DNA from: Narthecium ossifragum
Taxonomy: Eukaryota > Streptophyta > Magnoliopsida > Dioscoreales > Nartheciaceae
Length of the DNA stretch: 64,000 bases
Assembly: GCA_963920575.1 (NCBI GenBank)
Contig: OY986970.1
Location: 1,561,959 to 1,625,958, forward strand
Reading direction: 5' to 3'
Below the pieces are notes generated by a model. The model ran no database searches and was not told where the DNA came from. It saw nothing but the letters and a program-made list of their open reading frames with translations. The position numbers and the translations under genes are program-made. This document shows, piece by piece, positions 12,701 through 23,640 of this stretch (position 1 is its first letter; each line of letters starts with the position of its first letter).

Positions 12701-15167
12701 AAATTATGTTTTTCAAATATCGTGAAAAACTTGGGTTCCATTAGTTGGGTACCATCATGTACATGCCAGGAACTAAGAAAAAGATGTTTGCAGAGTAGCT
12801 GTCAACTGAAGCAGACAAAAGAGATGTTCGTGTGATGTCTTTCTAAAGCCCGTCGATGTAGACCCAACACCAACAAGAATGACAATTAAAGAATTGAAAG
12901 GATGTGATGTAAATTTCTTCAACTACAATGTAGACTTCACATACCACTTGTTTTCAAAGTCAGAAGCCCATTCCCTGAGTGTCTAAGTAATACTTCTGAC
13001 AGGTGTAATATATAATTGAGTGTCCAAGGAAGTCACCATAGTGGCGGCTGTTTTCAAAAGTTCATAAAAGTGATGCATACCATATTCATCAAGCGGAGCA
13101 TCATAGTCATAGCTTGTCGCAATAAAAGGTCCACCAGCAGTCCGGCCAAAGTTTGTTCCTCCATGGTACTAAGAAATAAAACCACTTATTTATGAGCATA
13201 AGTCAATAACAATTGTAATCCAAAAATGTGGTTCAAGAATCAGATTAGCGGACTTCTTACCATGTAGTAGTTGATGAAAGATCCACCTTGCTGAATAAAC
13301 CGGGCTACAGAAAACGCTAAGTCCTCAGCAGGCCTGTGGGGAACTGGACCCCCAAAACCTGTAAACCTAAATTTCCACAAACAGATCGATGCACATGAGT
13401 TGGTTATGCCAATCCTATATAACAAACCAACATGATCAACAAGAATCCTTCAGCGGCAAGAAGCAAGTTACCATCCAGTCCAATTCTCAGTCCACATCAG
13501 GGGTTTGTAAGGCTTGTTTGGTTTAAAATCATCGATGTAAAAGCCATTCCATGTGTTGATCTGTCAAGGAGAAATGACTATAAAATGTCAGGGAAAAGTT
13601 GAAGAAGTCTAAATTCTTGATTTATAAACAGAAAATGCTTGACAACGACCCTGTAAACAATTTCTGGAATACTAAACATTTGTCCATAGTGGACACTTAA
13701 AACATCAGATAGTTGGGAGTCAGGTCCTTAAATAAATATCAGAGTGGAATAAACAAAGGAAGCATGGTTGTAAAGAATGATAATTGAAGGCATGTGCATG
13801 GTAGGATGGCAATAACAGAATCATATATGAGGACAAAGAAATGCTGTCAAGCAAGGAATCCAACTGAAGGAGAAAGGATGGTCACATACAACAGGATCAG
13901 GGGCATCATCTTCCTTGCACATGATCCAAGGAACTCCGGTGTGCAGACCAACAGCCATACTGGCAGCCCATGACGCATAAACCTTTGCTGGCTGGCCCTG
14001 ATCCCATTCTAACGGACCGAATTCATTCTCAATCTGCAATAGGTAAGCAAAAGCAATTTGTGAGAAGGATTTGAATCCCGTTAGAGAAAGAAAGTGTAAC
14101 AAAGGCTCAAATAACAGGAAAGGAAGTTGCAGTCTATGCCTGAGAAAGGATGATTGGGCCGCCCTGCCATTCAAATAACCCTTCGGCCTTCATCATGTCA
14201 ACAATCTTCACCGTGAAGTTTTGCATCGCCGCCTTCATTTATGTTTATAATCAAATTGTCTCAGAATCAGCAAGCAAAAGCAAATGGAGAAAAGAAATTT
14301 CGTTCAAGGACAAGAAAATGGATTTCTTGGATATGCTCTCACCTTAAAAGGCTCATTGTCTGTTCTAAAGCTAATACCAGGAACATATTTGAGCCAAACT
14401 GGGAAACCCCTGATAACCAAATAGAAAACAAGAAAACAACATGATAAAAACATCCGAAGATACAGCATTCAAAGCCTTCTTATCTTGAAAATTTTCATTT
14501 GGAAAGTAGATGATGGACAAGACCCAAGATTGGATTTTACCCAAAATTCCATTCAGCACAAACATAGGGACCAATGCGGAGATGAACGTAGAGGCCTGCC
14601 TGCTTCACTAGCTTGATGAAGCCGACCAGGTCATACCTATCCTGGAAATAATACTGCCAAAAAAAAAACAAACCGAGAATATAAAAGAGATCTTTACCGA
14701 TTGATTAAGAAACAAATCATCAAATAACATTAGAGGTGGGGAAAAAACCTCTCCAGGAGAAGGCTCGTGTCCATTCCAGAAGACATAGGTCTGTATAACA
14801 TCCAAGCCGCCATCTTTGGCCTTCTGTATAAGATCTGGCCACATCTAAAACCACACGAAGAGATCAAGCGAAGAGGATCAGCAAAAGAACAAAACCAAGA
14901 AAAACCCGAACAAAAGAAACCCAAGAAAGCCAAAAGAGGGCAAGCCAAGGAGCCACATTTCCGAGCAAAGAGGACTCCACAAGAGAAGGGCACCTCAGGG
15001 ACGCTTCTGGGGTAGTGAATGGAGCCGGAGATGAGGATTCTCCGCTGCCCATTGATGGTAATAGCTCTCTCATCATAAGAAACAGCGGCAAGGGCCGTGG
15101 CAAGCAACCAAGAAAAAGAAATCGCCGCCACCACGCCGCCGGCACGGCCCGGGGGATTTGAGGCCAT
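9754..15167 (-). CDS. BGAL: Secreted GH35 beta-galactosidase with SUEL lectin domain
   Basis: Nineteen exons join in phase on the minus strand: 15167-14994, 14844-14749, 14653-14541, 14409-14343, 14232-14140, 14033-13890, 13560-13472, 13366-13261, 13168-13081, 12563-12445, 12359-12195, 11758-11589, 11478-11369, 11268-11159, 11055-10945, 10866-10765, 10639-10434, 10342-10024 and 9864-9754. The product is 830 residues, the usual size for lectin-bearing plant BGALs. A signal peptide covers about residues 1-28. The GH35 signature [14 protein letters not shown] carries the acid/base Glu (about 185), and [10 protein letters not shown] carries the nucleophile Glu (about 254). A galactose-binding SUEL lectin domain occupies about residues 745-830 and ends [19 protein letters not shown]. 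The enzyme should trim beta-galactosyl residues from pectin, xyloglucan or arabinogalactan side chains in the cell wall. Introns 5 and 15 start with GC rather than GT. Confidence 0.95.
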
Positions 15168-15224
15168 AAAAGCAAATGGGTCTCCCCCCCCCCCCCTGCT
15201 CTTCCTCTGTTCCTCTCGACCCTT

Positions 15225-15240
15225 TTGGCCTATATAACTG
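15225..15240 (-). promoter_or_regulatory. Possible TATA box of the SUEL beta-galactosidase
   Basis: On the minus strand the sequence around 15227-15236 reads TTATATAGG, about 60-70 bases before the ATG at 15167. It is the best TATA candidate near the start. A run of about 13 cytosines (15185-15198) and a run of 12 guanines (about 15262-15273) flank it. CCAAT and ACGTGG words occur near 15590-15625. This is motif evidence only. Confidence 0.3.
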
Positions 15241-15299
15241 TATTCTTAAACGAAATAAAGGGGGGGGGGGGGAGAGAGATGTGAATGGGAACACAGCTG

Positions 15300-16870
15300 G
15301 GTTCAGTGTGTAAGTGATTCCTCTCTCTCTCTCTCTAAAAATCTCTCCTTTCGCTTTCGTCTCTCCGCTTCATTTCCTTTGCTGGCCTTTGTATATTCTT
15401 GGGTTTTACCGTTTTACGCGGAGAGAGGAGAAGAAGACGAGAGAGAGAGAGAGAGTGCGTGTGTGTTGTTGTACTGAGGCGAAGAAGTGAAGTGAGGGAT
15501 GGTGAAGGGTGTGAGATTAGATTTTATAGAGGGGGGGAACTTGGGAACTAGTGGGACCCACATTTAGCACGCCTTCTGGGCCATATGCTAGCTGACGTGG
15601 AATCATTATCCAACCAATCAGGAGTTTCCTTATTTTCTCTTTCTTTTTACCCTTTTTTTTATTTTCCACGTTTTTTTTCCACCGTATTCCTCACTTTCCT
15701 TATTTTATCCAAGAGGTTTTATTTTGAAATCAAAGCATCCATGCTGTTATAGGCAAGAACACATTTCTCCATTTAGAAAGCTTTTTATTTAGCAATTCTC
15801 TTTATTTATCTTCTAAAATTTTTCTTAGGCGAATAATATCTCAATCTTTCAACCTAAGATTGAGACTGATGCTTGCTGTATTATTGATGGGTGATACCAA
15901 TTAGGTGGAGATAAGGACCCATAACATGGAGAGGAGCTGAGGAGCCCTAATCTAACAACCACATTGAAAAAAATAAAAGCTGGAAGAAAGAGACCATTGT
16001 TTTCTAAGTTCAACAGACATTTACATATCTTATTGGAATTGGATCAAACCATTTAACTTGGTGTTAGCTTTGTGATGATGGTCTCTCCACAAACAAACAT
16101 ATGATGAGGTAGGTGTCTTAGCTTGCTGAAGGAATTGAGAAGATATAATTGGCATATGCATGCTCCTTTCTCCTTTGCCACCAACCAACCAAACTTTTTT
16201 TTTTTAAATTTATTTCCACTATGAAGTTAGAGGTAATAAAAAAGAAAATATATACAACATAGTAAGTGGAATTAGTTAGAAAGGAAGTTTCATGGAGAAG
16301 TAATGATCCATATATGCTTGCCAATGAAGGAAGGAAGCATGGGTGGTAAAATTTTATAATGTCTTGCTAAATTAAGACAGGAATATTGAATTAGATGTAA
16401 CCAGTGAGGCCAATAAATAATATAATTAAGTGCATGCATGCATGCATTGCCTGTGGACCTGTGGTGGAGAAGGATTGGAGCCTCCTCTGAATCATGGAGG
16501 GGGGAAATGACAGTAGGAATTGTTTATGCCCAATTTGTTGGGCTGATGATTGGAAAGTTTGGCCAACTAGCTAGCATGATGATCTTTTTAATAATTTAAT
16601 TTACTAATCAGAACATGTTTGGTAGCTCGTTGGCATTTATAGATCTTCCACTGCCCTGCTATGGACGACGTAGAACTATTTATTTATTTTTATTAGAAAA
16701 TATGGATCCCTGTTGAACATGGTGTAAACAAATATATATATATATATAATTTTTTTCTAGAGGTGTGCTAATTTTTTTAAATGATTTTTGGATATTGATA
16801 TTTGTCCGTCATAAGTCAAGTGAAAAGCTCAATTTTTTCTATTAAAAAAAATAATACCAAGACAGCCGCT
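15300..16870. other. Beta-galactosidase upstream flank and AT-rich spacer
   Basis: No gene is seen. The first 250 bases are rich in CT and GA dinucleotide tracts and probably belong to the minus-strand promoter. The remainder is AT-rich, with a short GCATGCATGCATGC alternation near 16433-16446 and no recognisable coding potential. Confidence 0.5.
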
Positions 16871-17890
16871 TTTATATATATACTAGTGAATTCCCGTGCA
16901 CCTGACGCGGTTTAATTGATTGGTCATGATTAATCCATGATTTATATATTTTAATGAAAAAATGCAACAAAGCTTACTTGGATTAAAGAAAGAAAGAAAG
17001 ATAAGATATTCTTGTTTATAAGAAACGTAATAACCACCCCCCATAATCTTCTAGGATAAAGATAACCGTATTTTAGAAATAACTGAACTCATTTGGTGGG
17101 GGTCTTTCTTGACCGCTAGATAAAACTTTTCTAACATCTTATGGGCCGTCAGATATACCAAAACCCTGTCTTATATAGAATTAGATTAGATAGATTAGAT
17201 TAGATATATATAGTCAACTATCTTGATTTTCATGCAACTTATGGAGACATATATGTGCAACTTTTATGGTTAATTGTCAATCAGAGTGCACTTCCAACGA
17301 CACTAGATTGCAAAATCCAAAAGATTCCACAATTGGAAATGGACTTGAGTGAGGTTTGGCGAATGTGCCACACCCTACCTAACAAACAAATCAGATCGAT
17401 TTCACATTTGAGACATTGCAAACTTGTGTACGCCGTGGCTCTTGCATGCTTACGTGTACGCACAAACTTCATGGCTTTTTCTTTAATATATATATACTAG
17501 TGGGGTCCCCTGCCACTTGGCAGGATAACTGCCATCTCCCCTCATAACTACGTGGCAGGCTAACCCCCCCTCCCCCACTATTATCCCTCCACATCAGCAG
17601 CCACATAGGATATATCTACCACGTAGGATGTCAGCTAGGACAAACAAAAGATGCACTTCTTAACCATCATGTTATATAATGATGATATATATACTAGTGA
17701 TGCCCCTGTCATCTGACAAGACAACCACTAACCCCATCCCTAATAATCACACAATACCTCCCTCCCACTAACCCACTCAATTTAGGATTATCATGTTACA
17801 TAAGCGTCACCTAGGACATTCTCCTACCACCTAGGACAACATGATGGTTAATTTATAACCATCATGTCATATAAGGATGATATATATTCA
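16870..17890. repeat. TATATACTAGTG repeat family, three copies
   Basis: The word TATATATACTAGTG occurs near 16878, 17490 and 17690. Each copy is followed by a C-rich, GC-hairpin-like segment (for example CCCCTGCCACTTGGCAGG near 17507). The last two copies start units of about 200 bases (17490-17690 and 17691-17885) that share order and end in CCATCATGTTATATAATGATGATATATA or a close variant, so they look like a diverged tandem pair. The layout resembles ends of non-autonomous DNA elements such as Helitrons, but I cannot fix both termini. Confidence 0.5.
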
Positions 17891-18012
17891 AAAATACAAT
17901 ATTTGGAAGGACATTGATGTCGCTTATAAATAAAATATTATAATGACATTTTTACAAGTTATGTAAGTAATTAATAAATTCAATTCGAAACCCCCACATC
18001 TTAAGGGTATTT

Positions 18013-18189
18013 GCTCTCTTATTTGTCTTTTTTTTTTTTTATGAGTTGAGTCTTGAAAAGGCTAGGACTACAAAATATGAACCAGCGCCGATCGACAGTC
18101 CTCCGGTTGCCAAACAAACCGTACTCCGGATGAACGACACGATCGAGCTATAGCATCAACTACTACATTTTCAGCTCTCCTATTTGTCT
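18013..18189 (-). mobile_element. 5'-truncated LINE tail
   Basis: A 16-base direct repeat with one mismatch (GCTCTCTTATTTGTCT at 18013-18028, GCTCTCCTATTTGTCT at 18174-18189) brackets about 145 bases that begin with poly-T. The minus strand encodes the last part of a plant LINE RNase H domain (RAENVVVDAIARSCRSSG). This is the same kind of insertion as the one at 2142-2389, but from a different subfamily. Confidence 0.8.
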
Positions 18190-18411
18190 TGATTGCAAAA
18201 GCCTCGTAGACAAATTTTGCCGCACAAATCAAAATTTTGGAAACTTTATATTTAAAAGTTATGGGTTAATAACACTTTACTCCCTTCTAGTTTGACAATA
18301 TGTCAATTTACTCCCTATAGTTTAAAACGTGACAAAACGCACCCTTGAGTTTTCAATGTGGTCAATTTGGACCCATCCGGCTAACTCCGTTAGCCAGGCT
18401 CACGGCAAAGT

Positions 18412-19308
18412 TCACGTTGACCGGTTTTTCCCGTCTCCAACAAAGATGACGTCAGCTCCTCCTCTGCTCGCCATGCAACCTCCGCGGTGTGTGCTGGATC
18501 CAGAGGAAGTGGAAGGAGCTCGGGCGGGGGATTGAGCTCCGTGAGAGCTCTTAGTGACGAGATGCAGCAGCGCCGATCTGTCAGGATCCTCCACTATTCT
18601 ACTCGAGATCGGGCCCGAGAGGGCGTTGGAGCTCAGATCTAGCACGACGAGCTTCTCCGAGAAGATTAGCCTCGGCGAGAGCTTGAAGCTTAGGCTATTA
18701 GATGAGAGATTGAGCTCCGTGAGAGCTCTTAGTGACGAGATGCAGGTCGGGATGCCCCCGACGATGGAGTTGTTGGAGAGACTTAGAACGGTGAGGGATC
18801 GAGCTGAGTTCGAGAAGCAGGTGAGTGTGCCGGAGAGGTGGTTTCCGGCGAGGTTCAGGGAAGCAAGTGGCGAATCAAAATCTCTCAAGATTCCGGTCAG
18901 GATATTGCCTGAGAGATCGAGGTGACGAAGAGACCGAAGGCAGAATAAGCTCTTGGGGATCTCTCCCGTGAACAAATCGAGCCTGAGATCAAACTTTTGG
19001 AGCTCGAGGGAGAAGTTCCCAGTCCACGAGGGGATGGAGCCGCCGTCGAGGTCGGGGTTCTCGGCGAGCACAAGCACCTGCAGCTGCCAGAGCCGCACGA
19101 GCTCCGGCGGGATCGAGCCGAGGAGGGCGTTGCGGGACATATCTAGGGCCTTGAGGGCGCTGAGGTCGGAGACGCATGAGGGGATCGGCCCAGCCAGGCC
19201 GAGCCCAGCGAGGTCGAGCGCGACGACGCGGCCGGTAGCGTTGTCGCAGGAGACCTTCTCCCCGGAGCAAAGGACGAGGCCTTCTCCCCCTCTTCCTCTC
19301 TCTCTCAC
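18412..19308 (-). pseudogene. Captured CLAVATA2-like leucine-rich-repeat fragment (open frame)
   Basis: The frame is open for 298 residues on the minus strand. From about residue 12 to 250 it shows plant extracellular LRRs (LxxLxLSxNxLxGxIP). The order and non-consensus words match the N-terminal third of CLAVATA2: GRVVALDLAGL, NPDLDGGSIPSWTGNFS, GEIPKSLFCLRSLRHLDLS, LSPRLIFSEKLVVLDLSSN. CLAVATA2 is a receptor-like protein that works with CORYNE in CLE peptide signalling. This copy has no signal peptide, no C-terminal LRRs and no membrane segment. The last about 65 residues come from a frame-shifted internal duplication and unidentified DNA. It is best read as a captured gene fragment. Whether it is transcribed is unknown. 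Confidence 0.75.
18530..18745. repeat. 38-bp direct duplication inside the captured fragment
   Basis: An identical 38-base segment starting GATTGAGCTCCGTGAGAGC occurs at 18530-18567 and 18708-18745. The second copy encodes an LRR (CISSLRALTELNL on the minus strand). The first is read in another frame, so it is a secondary copy placed at the junction with unidentified DNA at 18412-18530. Confidence 0.9.
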
Positions 19309-19654
19309 CTTTTTTCCTAAAAACCGGTCAAATTGGTCAAACAGACCTATTCAGCCGGTTTGCCATCAACCTAGCTAACGAAGTTAGCCGAATGGGTCCA
19401 AATTGATCACATTGAAAACTTAAAAGTGCGTTTTGTCACGTTTTAAACTATATGAGGTAAATTGACATATTGTCAAACTAGAAGGGAGTAAAGTGTTATT
19501 AATCCTAAAAAAAACTATGTATGTTTGTCTGACACTTTCCAACCGGATAATTTTTTTTTTTATTTCTCTTACTGTTGTTTTTATTTATCCACCGACTCCT
19601 TATCCAACCACATACGTCTAGTCTATGATAGGCATACATCAACGTCCACTCACG

Positions 19655-19787
19655 AATAAAACAAGCAACGGTGAATTACAGTTATGGGTACTGTGCCTTT
19701 CATGTAGATTCAAAACTTTTAAATAAAACAAGCAACGGCGAATTACAGTTATGGGTACGTCTAGTCTATGATATTTCTCTTACTGTT
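19655..19787. repeat. Scrambled micro-duplications at the LINE 5' junction
   Basis: Three short pieces of the DNA just upstream reappear in reverse order, but in the same orientation, between the target duplication and the LINE body. The segment at 19655-19691 is copied at 19722-19758 with one mismatch. The segment at 19613-19629 is copied at 19756-19772, and 19561-19576 at 19772-19787. Adjacent pieces overlap by 2-7 shared bases (AATAAAA, TAC, TA). Confidence 0.85.
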
Positions 19788-19936
19788 CTTGCTAGCTTGG
19801 AGAAAATCATCAAAGCTTCATTTGGCTTGGGAAGACTAAAAGCTTTGCCAGGATTGGCTGGGATATTGTGGTTTCTCCAGTTGATCAAGGTGGCCTGGGT
19901 TTGAGGGATTTCAAGAGGTGATAGAAGGCTTTAACT

Positions 19937-20722
19937 ATGGTTCGGGTAGGTAGATTGTTGGACAATGAGTCTTCCATCTGGGTCAGATTGGTGAGGGCAA
20001 AGTACGGTGTGCTAGCCTCTTTGCTTCCCGTCTCCTGTAGACGTTCTTCTTTAGTCTTTTGGAAGGCCATATGCAGAGCTGTCAAGTTTCTTCGTCAAGG
20101 TATGCTATTTCACCCGGGTCGGAATAGTAAAGTTAGTCTTTTTTTTTATCATTGGTTTGGGGATGAAGCTCTTGTTAGACTTCCATGCTTGCTTAATGTC
20201 GACGAGATGATGGGTGTTAAGTTAGAAGACTGGGTTGTGGGAGATGTGATGATTGACGGGTCTTGGAATGAGCCTCTGTTGGTGCATTTGCTTGGTGCGG
20301 ATAGGGCTTATCAGATCATCACTTTGCCCATTGGCTCTCAGGATTCTTGGAGTTGGACTTATTGCTCGACAGGGAAGGTGACCTCCAAATCTGCCTACTG
20401 TTTTATTTCCCTTCTCTCCCTACCGGCTGCAGGTGTTTCCTATTATTCCCGTGAGCTTTGGCTAAACCTGTGGCGTCTCCCTGCAAGCCCACGGATAATA
20501 CTATTTGTGTGGAAGCTTCTACATGGGTGTCTGCCAACTAGAGATGCTCTCTGGGCGTTGAGTTTGATCTCAGATGACAGGTGCCCTCTTTGTGGATCTG
20601 AGTCTGAATCTATTCTACATCTATTTTTCCTTTGTCGGATTGCTCTCCATCTATGGTTCTTCCTCCTCCCTGTGCAATCTTCGGGGTTTTCTTTTGAGGA
20701 TTTGGTTTTTCTTCTAGAGTGA
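19937..20722 (+). pseudogene. LINE zf-RVT domain fragment
   Basis: The open frame of 261 residues shows the usual C-terminal portion of a plant LINE ORF2. It starts with SSIWVRLVRAKYG, continues with a degenerate catalytic-core tail (SWSWTYCSTGKVTSKSAY) and ends with the zinc-binding zf-RVT motif (RCPLCGSESESILHLFFLC, with the Cys pair followed by His and Cys). The frame is closed upstream by stops and downstream by TGA at about 20720. It is not a host gene. Confidence 0.85.
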
Positions 20723-20749
20723 TCATCCTCTACTCCGGAGGTTCGATGG

Positions 20750-21404
20750 ATGAAATCAGTGGTGAGTGTAGGACTTTGGGTGTTATGGAAGGCAAGAAAT
20801 GATGTTGTTTTTGAGTCCAGGCGTGTGGATGTTGGTGTGCTGTGTTCCAGGGTTAGAAGAATGGTTGGGGAATTCTGGAGATCTTCTCCTCTTCTTGGAT
20901 CCGGTCACCTTCCTAATATGCCTGATCAATCTGGTGTTTGCCTTGTTCAATCAGATGGCGCTTTTCTTTCTTCGGATGGCTCTGCGGGTGTTAGTTTCCT
21001 CATAAAACGGGTTGATGGGTCTTTTTGGATGGCTGGGTCTAAGGTTGTTGTGGCAGGTTTCGCCGCTGAAGCCGAGTTAGTCGGAATACGTTGTGCTTAA
21101 TTTGGAGGCTGCTAATCAACTTCGGTGCTCAAAAGTTTTGGTCGAGTCGGATGTCAGTTTTGGGATTGCTTGTATTGATGGTAGATCGCCTTGGCCGGCA
21201 GAGTTCTGTTCTTTACTTCGAGACATTTGTAGTCTTTCTGCTCGTTTTGAGGTTTCGATTTTTAAATCCATGCATCGAGACCTGTTGGGACAGGTGGATG
21301 TACTTGCAGTTTTGGGTCGCTCGCAAAGGTGGTCGTGCTCATGGGTCTTTCCTCCTAGATCTGAGCCTCCTGTTGGTTTTCCTTTTGTTTCTTTTGGTCA
21401 TTAA
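20750..21404 (+). pseudogene. LINE RNase H domain, frame-broken
   Basis: Two overlapping open frames (20750-21100 and 21093-21404) carry the plant LINE RNase H domain. The first has the catalytic Asp (VQSDGA) and Glu (AAEAELVG). The second has the next Asp (VLVESDVS) and a degenerate last motif (GQVDVLAV). A stop near 21098 separates them, a disabling frameshift or stop. Confidence 0.8.
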
Positions 21405-21526
21405 GGATGTTGTTATGTTACTATAGCTGGACTTAGTTTTTGTTATTTTTTCTTTTGTATCTTTTGCTAGCCATTCTTGGCTCAATTCTACAAAAAAAAA
21501 AAAAAAAAACTTTTAAATAAAATTAT

Positions 21527-22868
21527 GATACTTGAATTTCATTTCAAATAACATCGTGAGCTTTGACGTCGTCCCATTTTCTTTCTAACTTTTAATTGCG
21601 ATGGTCATTTGGGATTGAGTTTACACGGCCCTCCTCACCCCCCCTTTAATCGCCTCCTTCCGCTTACAAAATTCCTCAACGGTGAATTTTCGATTGGAAA
21701 GAATCTGGCGTTGGACATCAAAGGGAACGTGATAAAAACACTAGGGTTGCAATAGAAACCTAATATTGATCATGACGATTAAAAGTTAGGAGAGAAATGA
21801 ATCATTTGATGTCACTTGACTCATTTGTCCTCAAATCATATGACGATGTCGGCGCTCATGGTTTTATATGAAACGAAATCTAAGCGTCATGAACTTATTT
21901 GAAGATTTGAAAACTACAATGCCTCAAACGAAAATTTGGTACAAGCCACTAGCCCAAAGTTATAGTTTAGCCGACAAACAAAACTTTGAAACATGACAAT
22001 CTTAAACTGACTGCTGTCTACCATCTAAACCTATAGTTTGAAAGCTATACACGCAGCAGTACTTATAGTTGGAAGTTGGATGAGAGTTGGATGAGACTAT
22101 GAGAGTGGTCATCTTCAAAATCTTCTGTCATTGAGACCCTTTCAAACGAATCCTTTTCTTAATGTCTTTTTTTTTTTCCAGACAATGACACATGCACACA
22201 TTTTCTTCAACAACGTTGATTTCAATAGATCGGTCTTCATATCTATCTCTGGTGCCCAAATTTAGTAACATGTTTCACGTTACAAAAGAACCCTTATAAA
22301 TATTATATTTCACTCTAAAAATTTTGGAGTTTCAAAATTTTTTCCATATAATCACAGACACCATTCCTCCACCTCTGCCCGGTTAACGGACTTATATTTA
22401 TGGTAAATCCAACCCAAGAGTGTGAAAATATCTGCCGTATAAGTTCTTGCATGGCACCAAGATTTCTTTCTCAAAAACTCATTGGGGATATTAAGTAAGA
22501 ATTAATCTTATTTTTTTCCCTTTTATTCAACTAGAAGGCCATACTACAAGTGTTCCAATCCTTAACCAAAAGACGTACTGGGTTTTCTTTCTCTCAAAAG
22601 GCACGTTTCCTTCCATGATACATATATCCAAACATTAATAAAGAAGAAGAGCTAGAAAAAGAAACCTATGGTTCCCTCCTATATATCCTTTAGTTAAGCA
22701 AGGTACTTGCCTAACGCATCCTCCACACGCAAGCAGATCCTTAGCCATCTCTCTCCTTCCTCTTAGATTCCATCTCATCAACTCATTGGAACTAATCCAA
22801 ATCTTAGAAGAAACACCAACACACAAGAGGATTACAAGGATGGATGTATCCAAACAGTTACCAAACAT
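21527..22868. other. Spacer between two LINEs
   Basis: I recognise no gene, RNA gene or repeat here. The DNA is AT-rich. The stretch at 22640-22868 contains a short open frame that is interrupted by the LINE insertion at 22881. It shows no known motif. Confidence 0.45.
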
Positions 22869-23637
22869 AAACATCACCTCATTTCAGCTGCGTGGACACC
22901 TTCCTTTCAATAGCGGATCTGGATTAGTCTCTAATCACTGGAAGCATTTCTGTTTTGCTGCAGATTCTCTAAGGAAATGGCTTGTTTGGAAGCCAGGCAT
23001 CAATAGCGAGCTCAATATTGTTTGTGATGCTTGGATCACGGATATTCCTTTAGCTCGATGGCCAACCATGTTCAATGTCTATAATGGGTTAGGTTGCCTT
23101 GAAGTTGAAGCTCTTATTAGCAATGGCACTTGGGACATTGAAGCTCTGAGGGACTCTTTCCATCCTTCCCTGGTTGATCTCATCCTAGAGCAGAGTATTG
23201 GCCATAGGGATTGCAGCCGCTGGCCCTTCCACGGCTCGGGCCGGGTGTGCTCAGCATCTACCTATTTGATGCAGATTCAAGAAACCTTTTCCCATTTCAG
23301 AACTGAAGAGGATGAATTGTGGTCGAGCATTTGGAGATTCTCAGTCGGCCCAAGAATCAGGCATTTCTTATGGAGGATCTTCCACCGCAAGCTTCCCGTT
23401 CGTGATTCACTTTGGCGGTTGCGGCTTACCTCAGATAGGGAGTGCCCAAGATGCAGGAAGGAAGCTGAAACTGTTGAGCACGCCATTTTTGGTTGTGAGT
23501 TCATTTTCAAGGTTTTCTCTTTAATTGCAGGTAAAGAGAATATAAGCCTTCCCCTAAGGAACCTTGATGAATTCATTGGCGCCTTAGTTGGAAATGGTTC
23601 CAAGAGAATCAAAACATTCCTTGCTTATGGCATTTGA
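22786..23637 (+). pseudogene. LINE ORF2 C-terminal region with zf-RVT domain
   Basis: The frame runs through the target flank into the LINE. The LINE part starts near 22885 and contains SLRKWLVWKPGINSELNIVCDAW (the GdG-type segment before zf-RVT), ELWSSIWRFSVGPRIRHFLWR and the zinc motif CPRCRKEAETVEHAIFGC. It stops at TGA 23635-23637. The first about 33 residues derive from the host flank and are not LINE sequence. Confidence 0.82.
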
Positions 23638-23640
23638 CAG

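Larger units (their letters stand above)
18263..19505 (-). mobile_element. Pack-MULE-like element carrying a CLAVATA2-like fragment
   Basis: The two ends are inverted repeats. From 18263 inward and from 19505 inward (reverse strand) both read GG(G/A)TTAATAACACTTTAC and stay about 90% alike for roughly 135 bases. After an indel, similarity resumes to a shared GACCGGTTTTT. Long GG-starting ends of this type, containing CTTTACTCCC and TCAATTT words, are typical of plant Mutator-like elements. The interior has no transposase. It holds a leucine-rich-repeat fragment, which makes this a gene-capturing, non-autonomous element. I could not find a convincing 9-bp target duplication; the right flank is an A-run. 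Confidence 0.75.
19712..21526 (+). mobile_element. 5'-truncated LINE (RVT/zf-RVT/RNase H tail)
   Basis: A direct repeat with core CTTTTAAATAAAA flanks the element (19716-19728 and 21510-21522), and a poly-A run ends it at 21492-21509. The body encodes the end of the reverse transcriptase region (RIGWDIVVSPVDQGGLGLRD at about 19850-19910), a zf-RVT domain and an RNase H domain. Two adjacent stop codons (TGATAG) at about 19919-19924 and others downstream break the frame. It is a dead, truncated plant L1-type LINE. Confidence 0.88.

Noticed and set aside
14767..15015. 82-codon plus-strand frame over beta-galactosidase exons 1-2
   Set aside because: It is antisense to verified exons and their intron, is Lys/Glu-rich by composition and has no homology that I recognise.
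18254..19515. Nine-base target duplication for the MULE-like element
   Set aside because: AAAAGTTAT on the left and TAAAAAAAA on the right do not match well enough to claim a duplication.
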